A stretch of DNA of 42,443 bases. Origin: Planctomycetota bacterium. GTDB lineage: Bacteria; Planctomycetota; UBA1135; UBA2386. Where the stretch lies: contig CANEYR010000030.1 in assembly GCA_947444055.1 (NCBI GenBank), forward strand, positions 1 through 42,443. Reading direction: 5' to 3'. Both the position numbers and the translations under genes were made by a program. Below are positions 33,876-41,340 of the stretch, in pieces. Numbering within the stretch: the stretch's first letter is position 1; each line of letters begins with the position of its first letter. The notes beneath the pieces are model-generated. The model was given only the letters and a program-made list of their open reading frames with translations. It did not search any database and had not been told where the DNA came from.

Positions 33876-34514
33876 ATGCGCGAACCGCTGATCGTGCACC
33901 GCGATGACCACGTGATCGTGGTCGACAAACCCGCCGGAGCATTGGTCGTTCCAGCTCCCGGCCGCAAGGCACCTACTGTCGTCGACACTGTCGGTCGGCT
34001 GCTGGGAAAGCGCGTGCAGGCTGTGCACCGCCTCGACGAGGACACGACGGGACTGCTCGCCTTGGCCCTGACGGACGTCGGCCGAACCGGCATGGAAGCG
34101 CTTTTTCGAGCGCACGCCGTGGTACGCGACTACCTCGCCCTGGTGACCTCAGCCCCCTCCCCGGCCGCTGGCAAGATCGACTCCGGGCTGCGTGAAGATG
34201 ATGGCGGCATCGTTCGGGTGGTAGCTCATGGCGGCACGCGCGCGATCACTCACTACGAGACGCTCGCCCGACGCGGGCGTTGCACTCTGGTTCATTGCCG
34301 ACTTGAAACCGGGCGTCGCAACCAAATCCGCGTCCACTTGGCAGCGCTCGGTTCGCCGGTCGCAGGCGATCGCAAGTACGGCTTCCGCGCGCGCGAGGGC
34401 GAGAACTTCAGCCGTGTGATGCTGCACTCCTGGAGGATGCAGTTCGTGCACCCGGTCACGGGCATCGCCATTGACCTTGAGTCCCTCCCGATCGAACCGG
34501 AACTGCAGCCCTGA
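33876..34514 (+). CDS. RluA-family pseudouridine synthase
   Basis: The catalytic motif HRLDEDTTGLL has the nucleophile Asp54. Other family marks are VVDKPAG near the start, ETGRRNQIRVHLAALG and PVAGDRKYG. At 212 residues it is a minimal catalytic domain with no S4 RNA-binding domain, like RluA/RluC-type or TruC-like enzymes, so the target uridine in rRNA or tRNA cannot be assigned. It begins 38 bp after the regulator gene and may share its transcript. Confidence 0.88.
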   Translation: MREPLIVHRDDHVIVVDKPAGALVVPAPGRKAPTVVDTVGRLLGKRVQAVHRLDEDTTGLLALALTDVGRTGMEALFRAHAVVRDYLALVTSAPSPAAGKIDSGLREDDGGIVRVVAHGGTRAITHYETLARRGRCTLVHCRLETGRRNQIRVHLAALGSPVAGDRKYGFRAREGENFSRVMLHSWRMQFVHPVTGIAIDLESLPIEPELQP

Positions 34515-34589
34515 GCACCGCCGTCGCCGCGACAAGACGATCTGGTTGGCTGCTGGCGCCACTCGTTCGCCGCCATAGAATCGCGCCAC

Positions 34590-35942
34590 GTGCGCGTTCC
34601 GATTCACTTGTCGGAGGAGTCGCTCTTCAGCTTCCTCACGAGTACGCGACTGCCAGTCGTCTCAAGCCTGTCTGCCCTGATTCGGTGGATTTCGCTCGGA
34701 CTAGCCATCGCCTGCTGCGGGTTTGGCATCACGACACTGTTGGTTGCGGAAAACGGTCTGTGGGCTGCCCACCTGCCATGGTCGGGCGCCCTCCCCTCGT
34801 TGCTCGCAGCACCTTGGTTCTTCGCAGCTTGGCTCGACTGGCGCCATCACCGATTGCAGCGCGCTGCAACGCTGCTGTTCGTGGCGCTCTTCACCCTGAC
34901 GATTCTCGCCAACTGGCCACGCGGCAGCTTTAGCCCCGCCTGGTACGTGCATCCGGTGCTGTGCCTCGTCGCCACGACCAGTCTCGGCGTCACGGTGGGG
35001 CTGACGCTGACGATGATCGCCGTGAGCGCGATGCTGGTCGCAACGCAGTTCAGCCTCAACAATGGCGCCGGTGGCGCCTCCGCCATCGACCATTGGGTAC
35101 ACACGACGAGTCTGGCCGCCGTGGTGCTCGCGTCCGCTCTTGCCGGCGCCATCGTCAATCGACTGGTTTTCACGGCGTTGATGACTGCCGAGGCCCAGCG
35201 CCGCAAGAATTTCGAGTCGAGCCGAGCGCTCCGGCATCGCGAGAAGCTGCTGCGCCACGCGCTGCGCGTCGAGACGATTGGTGACTTGGCCGGCTTGGTC
35301 TGCCATCAATTGCGCAACACGTTCCAAGTCTTGATGGGGCACGTAACTCTCGCCAGCATGGCGAACGACACCGAACGCGCGCACCGACTGACACTGATCG
35401 AAGAGACCCTTCAGCAAGCCAGTCCGTTGCTCGATCAACTCATGCGAATGGCGCACCCCGACGAAGGGTCGCCGGTCGCCTGCGACCTCGCCTCGCTGCT
35501 TCGCCAGTTTCATCAGCAGGCGAGCCTCGTGCTGCCGGGGTCGATCCAAATCACGTGCGAGGCCCCTCCCTCGGCGCCACCGGTCTTGCTTGATCCGCAC
35601 GGCCTCATGCATGCGCTGTGGAACTTGGTTATCAACGCCCGCCAAGCGATCACCGGCGAGGGGGCCATCACGATGCGCTGCGGGAGCGACCCGCATCAGG
35701 TCTGGCTCGAAGTCGCTGACACTGGCTGCGGCATGACCCGCGAAGTGCAGCAGCGCATCTTCGATCCGTATTTCACGACCAAGCCGCCAGGACAAGGAAC
35801 GGGGCTCGGCCTCACCGCGGTCGCGCGCTACGTGCGCAGCAGCAACGGATTGGTACAGGTGGAGAGCGAAGTCGGACGCGGCACGACCTTTCGGCTGCGC
35901 TTTCCCCAAGCCACGGAACGCCGCTCCGAGAAAACGGCGTAG
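34590..35942 (+). CDS. Membrane sensor histidine kinase
   Basis: Starting at GTG 34590, the 450-residue protein has about six hydrophobic segments in residues 28-195 forming the sensor. The kinase core follows: H-box GLVCHQLRN with His239, N-box LWNLVINARQAI (about 343-354), G1 DTGCGM (377-382), F box FDPYFTTK and G2 GTGLGL (403-408). The H-box with Q after the histidine and RN recalls NtrB-type kinases. No receiver domain is attached and no response regulator lies in the window; the AAA+ regulator upstream lacks a clear receiver. The signal is unknown. Confidence 0.9.
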   Translation: MRVPIHLSEESLFSFLTSTRLPVVSSLSALIRWISLGLAIACCGFGITTLLVAENGLWAAHLPWSGALPSLLAAPWFFAAWLDWRHHRLQRAATLLFVALFTLTILANWPRGSFSPAWYVHPVLCLVATTSLGVTVGLTLTMIAVSAMLVATQFSLNNGAGGASAIDHWVHTTSLAAVVLASALAGAIVNRLVFTALMTAEAQRRKNFESSRALRHREKLLRHALRVETIGDLAGLVCHQLRNTFQVLMGHVTLASMANDTERAHRLTLIEETLQQASPLLDQLMRMAHPDEGSPVACDLASLLRQFHQQASLVLPGSIQITCEAPPSAPPVLLDPHGLMHALWNLVINARQAITGEGAITMRCGSDPHQVWLEVADTGCGMTREVQQRIFDPYFTTKPPGQGTGLGLTAVARYVRSSNGLVQVESEVGRGTTFRLRFPQATERRSEKTA

Positions 35943-35949
35943 GCCGCCC

Positions 35950-36282
35950 TCAGAGGGTGACGGTCTTCCCGAGTCGTCGCGTCAGCACTTCGCACAGAAC
36001 CGCCGTCAACGACCCCTTGCCTTTGGTGTCGAGCCACTCACCGCTCGGCTGCCGCATGAAGTGCCACGCCGAAGCTCCCTCGGCGACCCAAATCTGGCTC
36101 GCTGCCGACTGCCGGTTGATGATGCAGTTGCGCCCATCCGGAAAGGCGATCTTCAGCACGCCACCAGCGAGGTCGGCTTCGAGTTCATCGGGATCAAACG
36201 CATCGAGAGCGATGACTAGCTTGGTGAGGCATTCTTCCGCGTGCCTCTGGAAGTCGTGATCCGCGCCGGTGCTCATCGACAT
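35950..36282 (-). CDS. cyaY: Frataxin-like iron-sulfur cluster assembly protein CyaY
   Basis: The 110-residue protein matches bacterial frataxin: an N-terminal acidic helix (HAEECLTKLVIALDAFDPDE), then a beta-sheet with GGVLKIAFPDG, IINRQSAASQIWVAE and WHF, and a final helix (LTAVLCEVLTRRLG). IINRQ-x4-QIWLA is the family core. CyaY binds iron and modulates cysteine desulfurase IscS during cluster assembly. The ATG at 36282 is chosen because it gives normal length; 36276 is also possible and the frame extends to 36351. It lies 8 bp from the convergent histidine kinase stop. A strong terminator precedes it on its own strand. Confidence 0.85.
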   Translation of the reverse strand: MSMSTGADHDFQRHAEECLTKLVIALDAFDPDELEADLAGGVLKIAFPDGRNCIINRQSAASQIWVAEGASAWHFMRQPSGEWLDTKGKGSLTAVLCEVLTRRLGKTVTL

Positions 36283-36373
36283 GGAATGATGCGGCGGTGC
36301 GGACGACTTAGCCACGCGCTGGTTGCGACCCCGGCGCAGGAACGCTCGCAAGGTTGCGATGCGGTGGGGGTTG

Positions 36374-36418
36374 AAAAAAAAGTGTGGTCGGCGATTCTCT
36401 CCCAGAATCGCCGACCAC
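36374..36418 (-). terminator. Strong Rho-independent terminator on the minus strand
   Basis: A perfect 15-bp stem (36384-36398 with 36404-36418) closes a 5-base loop. On the minus strand it is followed by AC and a run of eight T (36381-36374). It would end transcripts coming from the structured RNA and MoxR side, 92 bp before cyaY. Confidence 0.9.
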
Positions 36419-36540
36419 GCTGGGTCCCGGCCGCACAGTTTGCCCTCTCGAATCAGCCTCTGGCTTCCTTGCAGAACCCAGAGGCCGCGCGGCCGGGACC
36501 ACTCGTCCCATGCAGGGCTAGTAGACGAAGCAGGGGAAAG
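36419..36540 (-). ncRNA. Candidate structured RNA upstream of the terminator
   Basis: On the minus strand a 12-bp perfect stem (36489-36500 with 36423-36434) encloses an 8-bp perfect hairpin (36478-36485 with 36456-36463, 14-base loop) and a 21-base unpaired strand (36435-36455). A weaker pairing TCGTC/GACGA lies on the 5' side. The terminator follows directly. No protein frame covers it. It may be a free small RNA, or a leader that controls transcription into cyaY. It does not resemble SRP RNA, 6S RNA or RNase P RNA on inspection. The 5' end is a guess; 36541-36645 shows no other gene. Confidence 0.55.
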
Positions 36541-36645
36541 AACTTTCCAAAGTCGCGCTGATTTTTTCGTGCGGGGCGCTCGCTACGTCGAGCCAGCCGA
36601 GACGCGGGCTCTTACTCGTGACGAAATCGCATCGAGTGAAAGAAC

Positions 36646-37641
36646 TCAGCTCGAGCGACGTTCTGCTGCGGTTCGCCAGTCAGCAAGTAGATCGTCCACG
36701 CGAACTCGCTCCGCATCTGCCTCGAAGCTGAGCAGCACACGATGGCCAAGGGCTGGCAGCAGGCACGCGTCCAGATCCGCGCGTACCACGGCCGGGCGAC
36801 CAGCTAGCAACGCTCGCGCCTTTGCTCCGAGCACAATCGCTTGTCCGGCTCGCACACTCGCGCCGTAACGAACGAATCGCCGTGTTCGGTCCGTGCTGTC
36901 CGCGCGATCCGGATGTGTCGCCAACACCAGCTCGGCGACGAATTTGAGCAAGTGCCCGCCGCACAGCACATCACGCACGAGGTGCTGCAGCGCCAGCAAG
37001 TCCATGGCATCCAATCGCGTCATCGCCGCGACCGATTCGCCGGCCGTGGTCGAAGCCAGGATCTGCACCATCGCTGCCGCCGATGGCGTCTTCACATCGA
37101 GGCGAAACAAGAAGCGATCAAGCTGGGCTTCCGGCAGCGGGAAGGTGCCCTCGAGTTCGACCGGGTTCTGCGTCGCCACGACATGGAACGGCCTCGGCAG
37201 GATGTGCGTGACGCCAGCGACCGTGACCGATCGCTCCTGCATCGCTTCGAGCATCGCCGACTGCGTCTTCGGCGTTGCGCGGTTGATTTCATCCGCGAGA
37301 ACGAGCCCAGCGAAGATCGGCCCAGATTGAAACCGAAAGCGGCGTGTCGAGCCCTCTTCGTCCAACACCTGGGTGCCAGTGACATCGCTCGGCATCAAGT
37401 CCGGCGTGAACTGGATGCGCGCAAAATCGAGCCCAAGCCCGCGCGCCAACTCACGCACCAACAAGGTCTTGCCAAGTCCCGGCAGGCCTTCCAGCAGCAC
37501 GTGCCCACCGGCGAGCAATGCAACCAAGAGATCATCGATCAGCCCATCCTGGCCGATGACTTGTGAGCGCAACTGCTGGCGAAGAACGGCGACTTTGGGC
37601 AGCAACGTGGCTGCGCGTTGTTGTGGATCGTCAGCCATCAT
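36646..37641 (-). CDS. MoxR-type AAA+ ATPase
   Basis: The 331-residue protein has a Walker A GLPGLGKT (52-59), Walker B LVLADEIN (113-120), the MoxR signature RATPKTQSAMLEAMQE and sensor segments ATQNPVELEGTFPLPEAQLDRF. MoxR ATPases act as chaperones that mature or insert cofactors in partner proteins, usually with a VWA-domain partner. Here no VWA or DUF58 gene adjoins; the genes on either side are a cysteine-synthase-like enzyme (overlap ATGA) and the structured RNA. The ATG at 37641 or 37638 is the start. Confidence 0.92.
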   Translation of the reverse strand: MMADDPQQRAATLLPKVAVLRQQLRSQVIGQDGLIDDLLVALLAGGHVLLEGLPGLGKTLLVRELARGLGLDFARIQFTPDLMPSDVTGTQVLDEEGSTRRFRFQSGPIFAGLVLADEINRATPKTQSAMLEAMQERSVTVAGVTHILPRPFHVVATQNPVELEGTFPLPEAQLDRFLFRLDVKTPSAAAMVQILASTTAGESVAAMTRLDAMDLLALQHLVRDVLCGGHLLKFVAELVLATHPDRADSTDRTRRFVRYGASVRAGQAIVLGAKARALLAGRPAVVRADLDACLLPALGHRVLLSFEADAERVRVDDLLADWRTAAERRSS

Positions 37642-38561
37642 GCCTCCAGACGCATCGCGGGGTGATCCAAGTAATGGTCCGCAGTGTCGGGCAACACGGC
37701 CACCACGAGCTTGCCAAGAAACTGCGGCTGTTGCGCCAAGCGACTCGCCGCATGAACGACCGCACCACTCGCAGGTCCCAGGCGAAGGGATTCGAGCCGG
37801 GCCAACGCGCGCGCGCCATCGATAGCTTCGCTGTCACTGACATCGACGATCGCGACCAGGTCGGACGGCGTCAGGATCTCCGGGATGAACCCAGCTCCGA
37901 TGCCAGGAATGTTGTGGGCGCCGGACCGACCACCGGAAAGCACGGGACTCGCCGCTGGCTGCACCCCGGCAACTGGCACCGCGAACTCACGAAAGAATGC
38001 GACGCAGCCAGCCGCCGTGCCGCCCGTTCCCACTGGCACCACCACGAGGCCGACCCCGCCATCGGTGTCTTCCCAGATCTCTCGCGCCGTCGTATCGGCA
38101 TGCACGCGTGCGTTCGCACGGTTGGTGAACGCCTGCAGGCACAGGGCGCCGGCTATCTGCTTGGCAACTTGCTCAGCTCGCACCATCGCCCCGCGCATGC
38201 CTTCATCGATCGGCGTCACCACCACTTCCGCACCGAGGGCTCGCAAGCGGCTGCGAGCCTGCTCAGAGGTGCCATCCGGCATGGTGAGGATCACCCGATA
38301 GCCGAGGCGGCAGCCGATCGTCGCGATCGCCAGCCCGAGGTCGCCGCTGCTGCATTCGACGATGGTGCCGCCCGCGCGCAAGAATCCGCTGCGCTCGGCG
38401 TGTCGAATCATGCCTAGCGCGGCGCGGTCCTTGTTGCTGCCCGAAGGGTTCCATGCATCCAGCTTGGCAACCAAGCGCGTGTTGGGTGGCGACAAGCGCG
38501 CGAGCTCAACGAGCGGCGTGCGCCCCACCAACCAAGTCACGTCTGCGGCGATTCGAGCCAT
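37638..38561 (-). CDS. Cysteine-synthase-like PLP enzyme with altered active-site loop
   Basis: The 307-residue protein is of fold type II. WLVGRTPLVEL opens it, PLP lysine K44 lies in NPSGSNKDRAALGMI, and the phosphate-binding loop is GTGGTAAG. The substrate loop, normally TSGNTG, reads SSGDLG (71-76), so the Asn that contacts substrate carboxylate and PLP is Asp. The C-terminal serine that contacts the PLP ring nitrogen is also not obvious (PDTADHYL). It may be a CysK/CysM paralog with a changed substrate, or regulatory. ATG 38561 fits the family; the frame continues to 38870 without similarity. It overlaps the MoxR gene. Confidence 0.82.
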   Translation of the reverse strand: MARIAADVTWLVGRTPLVELARLSPPNTRLVAKLDAWNPSGSNKDRAALGMIRHAERSGFLRAGGTIVECSSGDLGLAIATIGCRLGYRVILTMPDGTSEQARSRLRALGAEVVVTPIDEGMRGAMVRAEQVAKQIAGALCLQAFTNRANARVHADTTAREIWEDTDGGVGLVVVPVGTGGTAAGCVAFFREFAVPVAGVQPAASPVLSGGRSGAHNIPGIGAGFIPEILTPSDLVAIVDVSDSEAIDGARALARLESLRLGPASGAVVHAASRLAQQPQFLGKLVVAVLPDTADHYLDHPAMRLEA

Positions 38562-38610
38562 CGTTGAAGCGTAGCTTGGTGAGAAAGGCAGGCCAGACGA
38601 TGATGCAGTG

Positions 38611-39738
38611 ATGGCTCTCCGCGACGGATTCGTATCGCTGCTCGTCGGCTTGACGGCGTGTGCCGGCGTCTCACCGAGACCAGAACTCGCCAACGCCGCG
38701 GACCTGCCCATGAGCCAGGCCACCAGCGAAGACCGCGCGCGCTTGCCCGCCGTGCTCGAGCAGGCCATGGAAGCCGCCGTCAGCCGTCGTTTCGAAGATG
38801 CCAGAGCCGCTGCGAACGAGGCGCTTGCGATCGATCCTCGGTCGGCTCGCGCCCGCGCCGTCTTGGCCATGGTTCATTTGCAGCGCGCGGCCGAAACCAG
38901 TCCGCACGACCTGCACAGCGCCAACGCTGGCGAAGTGGAAATGCGCCTCGCGCAGCAGCTGGCTCCGGACGACGCCTTCGTCGGCTGGATGGCGGCGGTC
39001 TTTCTCTACGACTCGGGCCACACCAGTGCCGCTGCAGCCGCCGCGGAGCAGGCCCTTGCCCGCGCCGGCGATCGGCCAACTGCCGAGCGTGCGGCCTTGC
39101 TCTTCATCGCCGGCATCTATCGCTACGAACTTGGCGAGGAACGCGCGGCGCTGCCGCATCTGCAAGCGTACGTGGCTCTGCGCCCCGATGACGCCACCTC
39201 ACATTTTCGCTTGGGATCGTGCCTGCTGCGCATCGCCGCCGTGCCGAAAGGCATTCAGAACTCGTTGCTGGACGCCCAGCGAACCGCCGAATCCGCGGCG
39301 CGCGCGTTCGCCCGCTGCGCCGAACTCTCGCCGGGAGACGAGGATGCCGCCCTGGCGGTCGCGATCGCTCTCTGGCGCGCCACCCAATTGGCGATCGAAG
39401 GCGCCGACGCCGGCCGCGACCAAAACCTGAACGCTGCCACGGCGCAGTTGCGGGCGGTCGCTGACCGCTTCCCTACCAGTGCCATGCCATGGTTTCAGCT
39501 CGGTGTCATCGCCGAGGCAACCGCGGCGCCAGTGCAAGCGCGCACCGCGTATGAGGCCGCGCTGCAGCGCGATCCGCGCCACGTTCCCACCATGCTCAAC
39601 TTCGCCGCGTTGCTGGCCACAAGCGACCAACGCGACGCGTCGATCACCCTGTGGAAGCAAGTCTTGGCCGCGGACGCAGCGCAACCCTCACTGACGCCGC
39701 GCGAACGACAACGACTGCGCGAGCTGATCGGATCGTGA
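38611..39738 (+). CDS. TPR-type lipoprotein
   Basis: A short signal peptide with lipobox LTAC (Cys17) suggests a lipid anchor. The 375-residue protein (ATG 38611; GTG 38608 directly before it) is helical, with TPR-like units such as RFEDARAAANEALAIDPRSA, EERAALPHLQAYVALRPDDA and PVQARTAYEAALQRDPRHV. Such repeats bind other proteins, so it may be an envelope scaffold. It is divergent from the cysteine-synthase-like gene, with 49 bp between the starts. Confidence 0.75.
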   Translation: MALRDGFVSLLVGLTACAGVSPRPELANAADLPMSQATSEDRARLPAVLEQAMEAAVSRRFEDARAAANEALAIDPRSARARAVLAMVHLQRAAETSPHDLHSANAGEVEMRLAQQLAPDDAFVGWMAAVFLYDSGHTSAAAAAAEQALARAGDRPTAERAALLFIAGIYRYELGEERAALPHLQAYVALRPDDATSHFRLGSCLLRIAAVPKGIQNSLLDAQRTAESAARAFARCAELSPGDEDAALAVAIALWRATQLAIEGADAGRDQNLNAATAQLRAVADRFPTSAMPWFQLGVIAEATAAPVQARTAYEAALQRDPRHVPTMLNFAALLATSDQRDASITLWKQVLAADAAQPSLTPRERQRLRELIGS

Positions 39739-39807
39739 CGCCGGAGCCCGTCCCGCCGCCCGGATCGCAAGACGTGGTGAACCCGAAGCCGCGTTGATGC
39801 GTCTGGC

Positions 39808-41340
39808 TCAAGACCATCCCGCCGCAGCGGCCCAGTCTTGAAACACATGCACCGGGTCGCAGACGGCATGCAAACCGGTCTGTCCGCGATTGCCGATCTG
39901 CACGCCGTGGAACCGCGTACCCGCGGCCTTCGCCGCCTCCACCATGTTCACGAGGCCTCGGGGCGCTGGCCACTCACCATCACTGACGAACACGACGTCG
40001 GCCCGATTCCAGCCGTTCTGCTTCAGGAGCTGCACAACGCGCTGCATGACGCCCGTTTCGTCGTTGCCACCTCCGAACGTGAAACCGAGGAATTCGAGCA
40101 GGCGAGCGATGCCGGCACCCGAAAGGTCGAGTTCGTGCTCTAGAACGTTGTTCGGCCCGCTGTACGAATACACGTAACAACGCCGCTTTTCGGTGTGAGC
40201 GGTTCGCACGGCCTCAAGCACGAGCGCCTTGGCAACCATCTCGGGAATTCCGTGCATCGAACCCGACGTGTCGAGCACGGCGATAATCGGGCCGCGTTCT
40301 GGACGAGGTCTGCGCTCCTCGCGTGCTTCCGACCCCGTGCGCTCGATCATGTCGACGACCTCCTCGGTGCCTTCGACCCGATACGTGACAAGTGCCCGCT
40401 CGGCACGACGCGCATGCCACAGCAGCCTCAGCTTCGGGTGGCCGAGCATTGCCGCCTCGGCGGGGAGCATGCGAGCTACCTCACCGCTTCGTTCCACGCC
40501 TCGTGTCTCCATCGGCACGAATGGCGTATCGACGAGCCGGCGCTCCTCCTCCATCCTCCGGACCGGCACGAACACACGCTCGACCACGGACGGTTGGTCA
40601 CGCCCGACCTGCATGCGCCCGAGGGACTGCACGATCTCCCGCAACTGCGGCAACCGCTCGAGCATCTGCTTCAAGCGAACAAGATCGGCCCAACCTGCGT
40701 GCCGCAGCACAGCCTGCGTAAGGTCGAACCCTCGCCCAAGGAGATTGCCGAGGTCATCGAAAACGGCAGCCACTTCGGACCAAGCACGAACCCGTTCGCT
40801 CCACAGCGCTGCCAACTCGCCATCGAGAGACCGATCTGCAGCGACAACCAGCCGCTCCGCTTCGCGCTGCAAGCGCGACCGGATCTCTGCTGTCAAGACT
40901 CGCGATCGGGCCTTCCGCTTCTCCCGGATCGCGGCTGCTGCCTCGACAGCATCCGGGCGCTGACGCTCGAGTTCCTCGAGTTGGCGCAGTTGCTCAGCGA
41001 TCTCGCACTGCAGTGCCTCCACACCCCGTGCGAACGACTCCAACACGTCACGCATCACAGCCCCAACGAGGTCCGGCCGATCCTTGCAGAAGCGCGCGAT
41101 GCCCAGTTGATCCAGAGCCTGCCAAGTCGACTCACCAACTGCCGCCGGTGGCCAGGTGGTAGCCGGTGGCAGGTTTCCACGCAGTAGCGCATCCCACCAA
41201 GTCCGTACGCCCACAACGCGTTCCTCGAACGAGCCAATCGGCAACGTCGTCACTGCCGGCAACAGCTCGGGTGGGCACGTGTCGAGAAACGCGTACCGAC
41301 GCTCCAGAGCCCTCACATCGAACGGCTTCGCGCGGCTCAT
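39808..41340 (-). CDS. viaA: ViaA-like von Willebrand A domain protein
   Basis: Residues 349-505 match the VWA domain of ViaA. The MIDAS motif is DTSGSM (357-362), preceded by GPIIAVL and followed by AKALVLEAVRTAHTEKRRCYV, LGFTFGGGNDE and VVFVSDGE. The N-terminal 340 residues are helical, with a coiled segment around 110-165. ViaA works with the RavA ATPase encoded directly upstream (ATGA overlap at 41337-41340). In E. coli this pair acts on respiratory complexes and membrane stress. The convergent TPR gene ends 69 bp away. Confidence 0.85.
   Translation of the reverse strand: MSRAKPFDVRALERRYAFLDTCPPELLPAVTTLPIGSFEERVVGVRTWWDALLRGNLPPATTWPPAAVGESTWQALDQLGIARFCKDRPDLVGAVMRDVLESFARGVEALQCEIAEQLRQLEELERQRPDAVEAAAAIREKRKARSRVLTAEIRSRLQREAERLVVAADRSLDGELAALWSERVRAWSEVAAVFDDLGNLLGRGFDLTQAVLRHAGWADLVRLKQMLERLPQLREIVQSLGRMQVGRDQPSVVERVFVPVRRMEEERRLVDTPFVPMETRGVERSGEVARMLPAEAAMLGHPKLRLLWHARRAERALVTYRVEGTEEVVDMIERTGSEAREERRPRPERGPIIAVLDTSGSMHGIPEMVAKALVLEAVRTAHTEKRRCYVYSYSGPNNVLEHELDLSGAGIARLLEFLGFTFGGGNDETGVMQRVVQLLKQNGWNRADVVFVSDGEWPAPRGLVNMVEAAKAAGTRFHGVQIGNRGQTGLHAVCDPVHVFQDWAAAAGWS

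Noticed and set aside
36419-36540. SRP RNA or 6S RNA
   Set aside because: A GGAAG stretch is present, but the conserved SRP loop pattern and the 6S open-bubble layout are not.
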